59,258 nucleotides of DNA from a virus: the IMG/VR virus record IMGVR_UViG_3300033153_002543, positions 1 to 59,258 of that record. One strand, 5' to 3'. Of this stretch, positions 26,976-34,088 are shown in pieces (positions within the stretch are counted from its first letter, which is position 1; each line of letters starts with the position of its first letter). The notes below the pieces were generated by a model, which saw only the letters and a program-made list of their open reading frames with translations, did no database searches and was not told the origin of the DNA. The translations under genes and the position numbers were made by a program.

Positions 26976-27428
26976 ATGATTAAATATTTATTAGTATTTT
27001 TAGCACTAACAAGCAACGCAGTTGCATTAGAGTACATTGAAGAAGAGATCAAATGTTTAGCAGATAATATATATTTTGAAGCTAGAAATGAATCCATCAA
27101 AGGCCAAGTAGCTGTAGCCTTAGTAACCATTAATAGAGTTAAATCTAAACATTACCCAGATAATATCTGTGATGTAGTATGGGAACACAAGCAATTTTCA
27201 TGGACATTAGATGGTAAATCAGATACACCTAGAGAAGGTAAGGCATATAATAGGTCTGTATTAGTAGCTACTATATTACTTAATTCTATGTATATAAATG
27301 ATGATTTTCATGATTTCACAGAAGGTGCAACACATTACCATGCAAATTATGTTAGACCTTATTGGGCACACAATATGAAATATATTGCATCTATTGATAA
27401 CCATATATTTTATAAATTTAAAAAATAG
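26976..27428 (+). CDS. SleB-type cell-wall hydrolase, secreted (150 aa)
   Basis: The ATG at 26976 gives a signal peptide MIKYLLVFLALTSNAVA. The mature part has CLADNIYFEARNESIKGQVA, then VALVTINRVKS, the hallmark of the SleB/CwlJ hydrolase family (Glu in YFEARNE as catalytic residue). TEGATHYHANYVRPYW is the second family block. It would cut peptidoglycan in the periplasm. Because it is among early-type genes far from the lysis cassette, a role other than final lysis is possible. Confidence 0.85.
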   Translation: MIKYLLVFLALTSNAVALEYIEEEIKCLADNIYFEARNESIKGQVAVALVTINRVKSKHYPDNICDVVWEHKQFSWTLDGKSDTPREGKAYNRSVLVATILLNSMYINDDFHDFTEGATHYHANYVRPYWAHNMKYIASIDNHIFYKFKK

Positions 27429-27431
27429 TTG

Positions 27432-27460
27432 TTGACTTCGCAACTATGATTTGATATAAT
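27432..27460 (+). promoter_or_regulatory. sigma70-type promoter before tRNA-Lys
   Basis: TTGACT at 27432-27437 and TATAAT at 27455-27460, 17-bp spacer of the TTCGCAAC type. Confidence 0.9.
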
Positions 27461-27491
27461 ATATTTTCAAATCGAGAAACAAAACATTTTC

Positions 27492-27567
27492 GGAACACTA
27501 ACTCAATTGGCAGAGTACTCGGCTTTTAACCGATAGGTTCCCAGTTCAAATCTGGGGTGTTCCACCA
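27492..27567 (+). tRNA. tRNA-Lys(UUU)
   Basis: Acceptor GGAACAC/GTGTTCC, stem CTCGG/CCGAT with loop CTTTTAA (UUU), T arm CCCAG-TTCAAAT-CTGGG, encoded CCA. It has its own promoter 32 bp upstream. Confidence 0.93.
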
Positions 27568-27589
27568 AACAACTTAAGAGTAAATACTT

Positions 27590-27886
27590 ATGATAGAAAC
27601 GATAGGCTGGCTAGGTAGCTTCTTCTTTGCAATTTGTGGTTTTCCACAAGCATGGACAAGTTACAAAGCTAAGAACTCAGATGGGATTTCCCAAGGGTTC
27701 TTATGGTTATGGATTCTAGGTGAGGTATTTACTCTTTTTTACGTTATGGCTCAGGATACTATTTTAGTACCCCTCATTGCAAATTATTTGGTTAATTTGT
27801 TATCTTTGGTAGTAATAGTATATTATAAGTATAACGCAACACCTCAATTAATTAATGGAAAAAACCACTGGATAACTAATGACTGA
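27590..27886 (+). CDS. SemiSWEET / PQ-loop membrane protein (98 aa)
   Basis: Three hydrophobic helices (about 3-22, 38-56, 60-79). The first ends in the PQ motif (GFPQ, Pro19-Gln20) followed by AWTSYKAKNSDGIS, a close match to bacterial SemiSWEETs, small dimeric sugar transporters. Length (98 aa) fits. The substrate cannot be inferred. A transporter of this type is unusual in a phage. Confidence 0.8.
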   Translation: MIETIGWLGSFFFAICGFPQAWTSYKAKNSDGISQGFLWLWILGEVFTLFYVMAQDTILVPLIANYLVNLLSLVVIVYYKYNATPQLINGKNHWITND

Positions 27887-28043
27887 AGAAAGATATAAAG
27901 AATGTCAGAAAGGGATGTTACAACTAACTCAAGAAGAAATTGATGAAGGTTGGCATTATTGTATTAGTGAGTGGGATGGTATGCTTTGCCTACCCACATG
28001 GGAAGAAGCTAAAGTATGTGGCTGTGAGGTAAAAATTAAATGA
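27879..28043 (+). CDS. hypothetical Cys/Trp-rich protein (54 aa)
   Basis: Overlaps the SemiSWEET gene by 8 bp and the next ATG by 4 bp. MTEERYKECQKGMLQLTQEE... WHYCISEWDGMLC ... VCGC. It may bind metal. Unknown. Confidence 0.5.
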   Translation: MTEERYKECQKGMLQLTQEEIDEGWHYCISEWDGMLCLPTWEEAKVCGCEVKIK

Positions 28044-28825
28044 TTAGTAAGAATAGTGTAATGAGTAAACCTTATTCAAAAGGCATTAAAGAAGATTTAG
28101 CCCCTTATTTAGTTAATGTAGTAGAAACCAACGAACCAAAAAATAAATTTAGGTATGTATTTAATATAAGTTGTGCTTCAGCTTCTATAATTACTCAATT
28201 TGATAACCTAACAAGAAATTTAAAATGCTGGAGGAAATTATCTAAATATGAAATTGTTTGGTTAACAAATTCAACATTTTTAAAAGAAATGTATGAAAAA
28301 AGGGTTGTAGGTGGTTCACGTAGAAGTGCACAAATAGACTTATCAAACCCCTGTATGGAAATACACAATAGAGAAACACCTGAAGATATTCATTACCAAG
28401 GGATACATTCATTATCATTTAGTGTATCGAGTTTAGATACAAAAGATAAAATACAGAATGGTGGTTGGAGTAATACCAATATGCTATCTAATAAAGATGA
28501 TACAATAACTTTCAGTTATGATTATGACACAAACAATAAGGAAAAAGAAATGAACGATAAATTTAAAGTAGTATTTAGTATTGATATTAATGTTAATGGT
28601 AAGGATTATAAATTAACAGACCCTATTAAGTCTGAAGATGCATTACCTGTAATATTACAACTTGGTAAACGAGCTAAAGTTCTAAATGAACGAAAAGAAC
28701 TATTAGTAGATGCTGTTGAGAACTTAGGAAGTATTTCAAGTGTAACTGAAGTACTAGATAATGAATTAGAAGAACTTCAAGAGCTTTTAAAGCATATTAA
28801 TGATAATATCGAAGATATTGATTAA
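28040..28825 (+). CDS. hypothetical protein, possibly with internal start (261 aa)
   Basis: The N-terminal ~170 residues and C-terminal ~90 residues look like separate units. At 28551 an internal ATG preceded by AAGGAAAAAGAA begins MNDKFKVVFSIDINVNGKDY, so a shorter second product is possible. The C-terminus is a coiled coil. Neither part is recognised. It ends right at the tmRNA gene. Confidence 0.6.
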   Translation: MISKNSVMSKPYSKGIKEDLAPYLVNVVETNEPKNKFRYVFNISCASASIITQFDNLTRNLKCWRKLSKYEIVWLTNSTFLKEMYEKRVVGGSRRSAQIDLSNPCMEIHNRETPEDIHYQGIHSLSFSVSSLDTKDKIQNGGWSNTNMLSNKDDTITFSYDYDTNNKEKEMNDKFKVVFSIDINVNGKDYKLTDPIKSEDALPVILQLGKRAKVLNERKELLVDAVENLGSISSVTEVLDNELEELQELLKHINDNIEDID

Positions 28826-28829
28826 TATT

Positions 28830-29046
28830 ATTGTATGAAATTAATGATAGAATTATAAGACGGCGGTTCGATTCCGCCCTCTTCCAATACGACGGGAGAG
28901 TACTGGCTTCGATTGTAGTTGGATAATTAATGGACAATACGTTATCAGACGTAATCTGGTAAAATATAATTGCAAACGATGAAACTTTCGCAATAGCTGC
29001 TTAGTAGTAGCTGGGGTATGGGTTACCTTGCAACAGAACAACCCAC
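28830..29046 (+). ncRNA. ssrA: circularly permuted (two-piece) tmRNA
   Basis: The acceptor piece comes first: P2 strand, T arm GGCGG-TTCGATT-CCGCC (28862-28878), acceptor strand CTCTTCC and A73 (28886). After a 7-nt spacer the coding piece starts GGGAGAG (28894-28900), pairing with CTCTTCC over 7 bp with G3-U70, the alanine identity. P2 forms from ACAAT/ATTGT and ATTAAT/ATTAAT. The tag GCA AAC GAT GAA ACT TTC ... reads ANDETFAIAA and is followed by TAG TAG TAG (from 29002). A GGGTT/AACCC hairpin closes the 3' part. CCA is not encoded. tmRNA with SmpB rescues stalled ribosomes and tags the product for proteolysis. Exact ends are approximate. Confidence 0.93.
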
Positions 29047-29064
29047 TAATTAAAAGGAGATTAT

Positions 29065-29304
29065 ATGAAATATTTACTATTATCAGGATTATTACTATTA
29101 ACAGGGTGTAGTGATGGAATATTTACAACTACTACTACCAATACATTAATTACACCTGACCACAACTATGAAATTGATACATGGGGCAGTAATTCAGAGG
29201 TATATGAATTTACACCTAAAAGCAATTTGCAAAAGTCATGTATTTTTGTAATGCTAGACTCAGGCAAAGCTATGGGACTACAATGCTTTGATAAGCAGAA
29301 ATGA
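29065..29304 (+). CDS. small lipoprotein (79 aa)
   Basis: MKYLLLSGLLLLTGCSDG is a textbook lipoprotein signal (LTGC). The mature part starts with a Thr-rich segment and has two later cysteines. AAAAGGAGATTAT precedes the ATG. An outer-membrane anchored phage protein, perhaps an exclusion or receptor-masking factor (inference). Confidence 0.7.
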   Translation: MKYLLLSGLLLLTGCSDGIFTTTTTNTLITPDHNYEIDTWGSNSEVYEFTPKSNLQKSCIFVMLDSGKAMGLQCFDKQK

Positions 29305-29675
29305 GTAAAATAACACTACTAAGAGCAAAAGAAATATTAGAGAGTATTACACTAATAGATGTCTTCGCATCATTAGTTTCTAATACATTATTAGAAGATA
29401 AAGTTATCTTACAAACACAACTTAACTTAACTAATAAAATATATCAAGCTGAGAATCATTTTTGTATTAATGATATTAAAAATCAAGTTAATTTGTTAAG
29501 GTTAAAACAAGAATATTACCATCCAGCTAATATATTATTCTACTATAAAGATGATATAACTCAAGAAGTTAAAGATAGTAATAAAGATATATATAATGAA
29601 ATTACAATTAATATAGATTTATTAGAGAGTAAAATTAAAGATATGTCTAAAGATATATACATAGAGGCAGATTAG
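29301..29675 (+). CDS. hypothetical helical protein (124 aa)
   Basis: Overlaps the lipoprotein gene by 4 bp and the GroES gene by 1 bp. MSKITLLRAKEILESITLID... predicted mostly helical, ending in a coiled coil. No family. Confidence 0.6.
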   Translation: MSKITLLRAKEILESITLIDVFASLVSNTLLEDKVILQTQLNLTNKIYQAENHFCINDIKNQVNLLRLKQEYYHPANILFYYKDDITQEVKDSNKDIYNEITINIDLLESKIKDMSKDIYIEAD

Positions 29676-29950
29676 TGAAAATAAGACCAATGAGAAATAG
29701 ATTATTAGTTAAACTTAGTGAAATGATTACTAAGACGCAGGGAGGAATCTTGCTCCCAGAAGAAAAGAGGCCAACCACTGGAACAGTAATTGAAGCTGGA
29801 ATAGATGATTTAGGTGAAATTTTAAATAAAGGTGATGTAATATTATTTGGTAAATATGCAGGAACACCTATTAAGTTAGAAAATGAAGATTTTGTGATGA
29901 TGTCCTACACAGACATTATAGCAGTTGTTGAAACAACAGATGAAAAATAG
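29675..29950 (+). CDS. GroES-like co-chaperonin (91 aa)
   Basis: IRPMRNRLLVKLSEMITKTQGGILLPE (in two parts) carries the Cpn10 N-terminal strand and mobile loop (GGILLP). TGTVIEAG, GDVILFGKYAGT and DFVMMSYTDIIAVV complete the fold; length 91 is near the usual 94-97. It would cap host GroEL. Phages such as T4 (gp31) use their own co-chaperonin for capsid protein folding. Confidence 0.92.
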   Translation: MKIRPMRNRLLVKLSEMITKTQGGILLPEEKRPTTGTVIEAGIDDLGEILNKGDVILFGKYAGTPIKLENEDFVMMSYTDIIAVVETTDEK

Positions 29951-29953
29951 ATG

Positions 29954-29982
29954 TTGACTTTATAAGTTAACATTGATATAAT
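29954..29982 (+). promoter_or_regulatory. sigma70-type promoter
   Basis: TTGACT at 29954-29959 and TATAAT at 29977-29982, 17-bp spacer. Confidence 0.9.
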
Positions 29983-30019
29983 ATGTTTTTAAAAATTAAT
30001 ATAAGAAGGAGAAATATTT

Positions 30020-30391
30020 ATGGCTAGTGAATGGACAGATGAATTAAAACAACAAGTAGTGGAAGATTACGAAGCAGCTAATCCTACACCTGATACAAGT
30101 ACAGAGATAGTGAAGAAAATTGCAGAAAATATTGACATGACTGTAAATGGAGTTCGCTCAGTTCTAGTACGTGCTAAAGTTTATATTAAAAAGACACCTG
30201 CAACGGGTAAGTCAAGTGATACTAAGTCTACAAGTACACGAGTAAACAAAGCAGATGCTATTGCAGCATTGAAAGAAATCATATCAAACAACAGTCTGGA
30301 TGTACAAGACGACATTCTAGATAAACTTACTGGTAAAGCAGCAGTTTATTTTACAGGACTTTTCGAGGGCTTAACTTCTAAGGAATCCTAA
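30020..30391 (+). CDS. small HTH (Myb/GcrA-like) DNA-binding protein, paralogue 3
   Basis: WTDELKQQVVEDYEAANPT then IAENIDMTVNGVRSVLVRAK, VYIKK repeat the block seen at 1284, 1986 and 34089. AGAAGGAGAAATATTT precedes the ATG. It is 123 residues with a separate C-terminal helical part resembling that of 1284. DNA binding inferred. Confidence 0.65.
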   Translation: MASEWTDELKQQVVEDYEAANPTPDTSTEIVKKIAENIDMTVNGVRSVLVRAKVYIKKTPATGKSSDTKSTSTRVNKADAIAALKEIISNNSLDVQDDILDKLTGKAAVYFTGLFEGLTSKES

Positions 30392-30392
30392 A

Positions 30393-31058
30393 ATGGCTCG
30401 TATCCGCAAAAAATCTACAGAACAACTTTCCGAACAAAATTTAGAAAAAGTAATTGCTTTATTAGAGCAAGAAAAACCAATAACTAAAAAAGATGCTTGT
30501 GCAATGTTAAGTATAGCGTATAATACCACTAGACTTAATAAAATAGTACTAGAACATAAAGCTAACCTTAAGCAAAGGGCAGAGTTACGAAAGAAATTCC
30601 GAAACAAACCACTAGATAAATCTGATTTAAATTTAATTGTGTCTTCTTACTTAGAGGGCGTAAGTTTAACAGATATTGCGGATAATATCTTTAGAAGTAT
30701 AGCACTAATTAAACGTGTACTAATTAAGTACAATATTCCATTACGTGATTCTAATATAGATTACTGGCATCCTGCAGAAATTTCTGAGGATGCCATGATG
30801 GATGATTATATCAAGGATGATTTAGTCTTCTCTGCTAGGTACAACCAACCGGCTTGTATTATGAAAAAGATTAAAGATGAAGTATATAGAATCTGGTTAT
30901 ATAAAGATCAGCAATTTGCAATTCAACCATTTTATGAGTTAGCAGATTTACGACATGTACAAAATGAATTGGATGTACATATAGAAGACTTCCCCGCAGA
31001 AGAGATTAAGCAATTAATTTACACTGCACTTACAAATGCAAAGAGAAAGAAAAAATGA
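30393..31058 (+). CDS. HTH transcription-regulator-like protein (221 aa)
   Basis: Two helix-turn-helix-like blocks are visible: ITKKDACAMLSIAYNTTRLN (about 30-49) and LTDIADNIFRSIALIKRVL (about 88-106). The latter fits a sigma-region-4 or resolvase-type HTH. The C-terminal half is of a different type (FSARYNQPACIMKKI). It may regulate phage transcription. It starts 1 bp after the HTH paralogue. Confidence 0.6.
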   Translation: MARIRKKSTEQLSEQNLEKVIALLEQEKPITKKDACAMLSIAYNTTRLNKIVLEHKANLKQRAELRKKFRNKPLDKSDLNLIVSSYLEGVSLTDIADNIFRSIALIKRVLIKYNIPLRDSNIDYWHPAEISEDAMMDDYIKDDLVFSARYNQPACIMKKIKDEVYRIWLYKDQQFAIQPFYELADLRHVQNELDVHIEDFPAEEIKQLIYTALTNAKRKKK

Positions 31059-31546
31059 ATATAATTAGAAACACATGGCACTACAAATTATTTGAATTTG
31101 CTATGAAACATGAAAAACTCCAAGAAACAGTATGTTCCTATTTACGTGGAGTAACCTTTGGAGTATTAAAAGTATTATTAATAGCATTAGCTGTATCTAC
31201 AGTTATATTTAGTATGATTAATATATTAGTACATGTATTAACAGGAGCACTACTTGTAATTGCTATGTTCCCTGAAGTAATAGCAGTAGTTATCACATTA
31301 GTAGGAATACTTAGTTGGTTTGCTGCATTAATCTTTGGGATTATATTTTTTGTTAAGTATTTAAATACTAAAGAACCAGTAGTATTAGCTTTTAATAGCA
31401 CTACACATAGTGTTGCTTCAGGTATTATTAATACCTATAATAAAATCCCTAAAGTTAAAGAGGGGTCTTTCTTAGATATTTTATGGGTTAGAATTAAAAA
31501 TCAACACGACAAAATCTGTACACTTGTAACATTTACAAAGGACTAA
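31055..31546 (+). CDS. membrane protein (163 aa)
   Basis: Three or four hydrophobic helices cover residues 28-110 (VLKVLLIALAVSTVIFSMIN, then VLTGALLVIAMF and LVGILSWFAALIFGIIFF). Termini are soluble and basic. Overlaps its upstream gene by 4 bp. Function unknown. Confidence 0.65.
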   Translation: MNIIRNTWHYKLFEFAMKHEKLQETVCSYLRGVTFGVLKVLLIALAVSTVIFSMINILVHVLTGALLVIAMFPEVIAVVITLVGILSWFAALIFGIIFFVKYLNTKEPVVLAFNSTTHSVASGIINTYNKIPKVKEGSFLDILWVRIKNQHDKICTLVTFTKD

Positions 31547-31551
31547 AAGAA

Positions 31552-31815
31552 ATGAACAAATTTCATATCTTAAACTTCATGAGAAAAAATGGTGATAGTG
31601 TTGTTATGCTACCCGATAATGAAGGAATTTTAGCAACTACAGACTTCTCCACTAAGTATATTAGAGATAAGAAGTATGGTAGATTTGTTATTAAGAAAAA
31701 TCAAGTTTTAGTATTTTCTTGGACTGATGATAAGTTTAGAAACTTAGAAGTCGAGGATATTAAAAACATTAAATCACTTAATTCAATTTTAAGGAATGTA
31801 AGAGATGAAGGGTAA
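31552..31815 (+). CDS. hypothetical protein (87 aa)
   Basis: MNKFHILNFMRKNGDSVVML... beta-rich with basic patches. AAAGGACTAAAAGAA precedes the ATG. Overlaps the next gene by 11 bp. No family. Confidence 0.6.
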   Translation: MNKFHILNFMRKNGDSVVMLPDNEGILATTDFSTKYIRDKKYGRFVIKKNQVLVFSWTDDKFRNLEVEDIKNIKSLNSILRNVRDEG

Positions 31816-32140
31816 GCGCACAGGAAAAGCTTTTAAAGCGTATTATAAAAATTATGACTGGGATTTTAATGTTGCACAACGACTAGAAAGGCACATCAAA
31901 AATCAACCAGAGGATGAAGTAGCCAAGCAAGCATTAAACCGTTTAAAGAGTGGCAAAAAGAAATATACTAGAAATAGGAAATCAGATGGCCATATCTGTA
32001 AGGTAGCACCTAGTATAGCAATCACCACCTCTCGTGGTGATGATAGACCTACAATCATAGACCAAATGGTAAATATAGGATTCAAATATCGTGGAAGAAA
32101 TAAGAAAACTACTAGACAGGGCAAATCACGCGTACGATAA
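31805..32140 (+). CDS. hypothetical very basic protein (111 aa)
   Basis: K/R content is very high throughout (MKGKRTGKAFKAYYKNYDWD ... KKYTRNRKSDGH). A nucleic-acid-binding role is plausible. Overlaps the ligase A start by 50 bp. Confidence 0.6.
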   Translation: MKGKRTGKAFKAYYKNYDWDFNVAQRLERHIKNQPEDEVAKQALNRLKSGKKKYTRNRKSDGHICKVAPSIAITTSRGDDRPTIIDQMVNIGFKYRGRNKKTTRQGKSRVR

Positions 32141-33038
32141 TGGAAACCCATTTATGTCCGATGCAGTATTTGATTCTTTATGTGAGAAGTACAACTACAA
32201 TGATTTTGGTTCTGAACCAGAGGTGAAGGCGAAGCATCTATTTAAGATGTATAGCCTTCAAAAAGTGTTTGATAGCGACCCAGAACCTTCAACAATGCAA
32301 GGAATAGCAATAGTTACCCCCAAGCTAGATGGAGCAGCCATTAGTCTAACTTACGTTGAAGGAACTCTAGTGAAAGGAATCACTAGGGGTAGGGACGGTA
32401 TCGAAGGTGAGAATATTACAGAAAATATTTATCATCTAGTACCTAATACTGTGAGTATTAAAGGTACAGTACAGATTACTGGCGAAGTAGTCTGTGACAA
32501 GAATATTGAAAATGCTCGTAATTATGCAGCAGGATCTTTAAGATTAAAAAATCCAAATGAATTCAAAGAAAGAGTAAAACAATTAAACTTTATAGCTTAT
32601 GGGCTTCAACCCTATTGCCGTGATACATTTACTAAGGACATGCAATTATTAGAGGATAATAGATTTTTTACAGTATTTGCAAATGATCTAGAAGACCAAT
32701 ATAGGACTGATGGTGAAGTATATAGGTTAGATAATAATGACTTATTTAGTTCTTTAGGTTATACTGCGAAACACCCTAGAGGTGCGTATGCTAGGAAACA
32801 GAAATCAGATGTAGCTATTGAAGAAACAGTATTACTAGAGGTTATTTGGCAAGTGGGTAGAACAGGACAAGTAACTCCTGTAGCTATTTTTGAAGAGATA
32901 GTTATAGATGATGCTAAGATAACTAGAGCAACATTGCATAATGTTGGGTTTATAGAAGAAATGGGATTAGAGCTTGGAGATACAATTCTAGTTACTAGAG
33001 CTGGTGGTATAATACCAAAAGTATTAGGGAGAGCATAA
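32091..33038 (+). CDS. ligA: NAD-dependent DNA ligase, subunit A (adenylation and OB domains)
   Basis: A partial Ia domain (YDNGNPFMSDAVFDSL) leads to the adenylation motif TPKLDGAA (nucleophile Lys78), GRDGIEGENITENI, the NYAAGSLR block and an OB fold ending HNVGFIEEMGLELGDTI, TRAGGIIPKV. The protein stops where zinc, HhH and BRCT domains would follow; these are encoded at 33331. T5 splits its ligase in the same way. The GTG start lies inside the previous gene. It seals nicks using NAD+. Confidence 0.93.
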   Translation: MEEIRKLLDRANHAYDNGNPFMSDAVFDSLCEKYNYNDFGSEPEVKAKHLFKMYSLQKVFDSDPEPSTMQGIAIVTPKLDGAAISLTYVEGTLVKGITRGRDGIEGENITENIYHLVPNTVSIKGTVQITGEVVCDKNIENARNYAAGSLRLKNPNEFKERVKQLNFIAYGLQPYCRDTFTKDMQLLEDNRFFTVFANDLEDQYRTDGEVYRLDNNDLFSSLGYTAKHPRGAYARKQKSDVAIEETVLLEVIWQVGRTGQVTPVAIFEEIVIDDAKITRATLHNVGFIEEMGLELGDTILVTRAGGIIPKVLGRA

Positions 33039-33220
33039 TGGAAGGGTTACAAATGAAATATTTTGTGTTAAGTCCCAACAAGGATGATGCTTATGGACAA
33101 GCAAGCAGGGAAGCACTATTATCTTATGCTAGTGCTATTGAAGGAACTAATCCCACGTTAACATCAGATTTAAGGCGATGGGTACATATAGCAGCCTCAG
33201 ATATTGAAAAGAGTAAATAA
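33038..33220 (+). CDS. hypothetical protein between ligase halves (60 aa)
   Basis: MEGLQMKYFVLSPNKDDAYG, then QASREALLSYASAIEG and WVHIAASDIEKSK. It begins on the last base of ligA. A small phage protein of unknown function. Confidence 0.6.
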   Translation: MEGLQMKYFVLSPNKDDAYGQASREALLSYASAIEGTNPTLTSDLRRWVHIAASDIEKSK

Positions 33221-33292
33221 ATTTAACCTCGCGCCAACCACACCAACATTTACATAAATTAATATTACGTGTTAGCATACGAAAAATATTAC

Positions 33293-33321
33293 TTGACATT
33301 TTAGTTAAAAGTGAGTATAAT
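33293..33321 (+). promoter_or_regulatory. sigma70-type promoter
   Basis: TTGACA at 33293-33298 and TATAAT at 33316-33321, 17-bp spacer. The ligB ATG is only 9 bp from the -10 box. Confidence 0.9.
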
Positions 33322-33330
33322 ACATATCAA

Positions 33331-34077
33331 ATGAAAATAGAAATTATAAAAGAATGTCCCGTATGTAGTTCAAAACTAATAAGGGTTAATGACCAATTAT
33401 TTTGTAAAAATACTCTATGTGATGCAAAAGTATTTAAAAGTATTATACATTTTGTAAAGGCATTAAAGATTAAAGGATTGGGCGAAAAAACTATTGAAAA
33501 ATTGGATTTAGATAGTATCAATTCAATTTATAATTTATCAAATGAATTAATAAAATCCACTCTTGGTGACAAAGTAGGAACTAAATTAATTTCCGAGATA
33601 GAAAAAAGTAAGAATACCACAGTTGATAAATATATAACTGGTTTTGGTATACCCCTAGTGGGAAAAACTGCCTCTGAGAAACTTGCACAGCATACGTCAG
33701 ATATTTGGAATATTGACGCTAATGTTTGTAGTTTAGCAGGATTAGGCGAAAAAGCAACTAATAATCTATTAGATTGGATATTGCACAATGAAGATAGATA
33801 TAAAAACTTACCTATTAAAACATTGGAAGTATCACCTCAAACTCAAACTGAAACTACACTTAAAATATGTGTAACAGGGAAGTTAAATGATTTTACCTCT
33901 AGGGAAAAGGCAAAGACATATCTTAAAGATTATGGAATACAAGTAGTAAGTAGTGTAAGTAGTAATATTGATTATTTAGTTTGTGATGTAGAAGGCAGTA
34001 GTTCATCTAGTGTCAAGAAAGCAAAGAAACTAGATATTGAAGTGATTACTATGAATAATTTATTAAAATTAATTTAA
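33331..34077 (+). CDS. ligB: NAD-dependent DNA ligase, subunit B (Zn, HhH, BRCT)
   Basis: A four-cysteine zinc finger (CPVC ... CKNTLC, residues 9-31) is followed by helix-hairpin-helix repeats (IKGLGEKTIEKL, LAGLGEKATNNLL) and a C-terminal BRCT domain (KICVTGKLNDFTSREKAKTY). These are exactly the DNA-binding parts missing from subunit A. The ATG is 2-3 bases from the expected transcription start, so this mRNA looks leaderless. Confidence 0.92.
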   Translation: MKIEIIKECPVCSSKLIRVNDQLFCKNTLCDAKVFKSIIHFVKALKIKGLGEKTIEKLDLDSINSIYNLSNELIKSTLGDKVGTKLISEIEKSKNTTVDKYITGFGIPLVGKTASEKLAQHTSDIWNIDANVCSLAGLGEKATNNLLDWILHNEDRYKNLPIKTLEVSPQTQTETTLKICVTGKLNDFTSREKAKTYLKDYGIQVVSSVSSNIDYLVCDVEGSSSSSVKKAKKLDIEVITMNNLLKLI

Positions 34078-34088
34078 AGGAGATTTAA

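Noticed and set aside
14490-27567. Genome-wide reassignment of TAG
   Set aside because: Several clear genes, for example at 9242 and 13450, still end in TAG. The CUA tRNA could only act partially or at a certain time.
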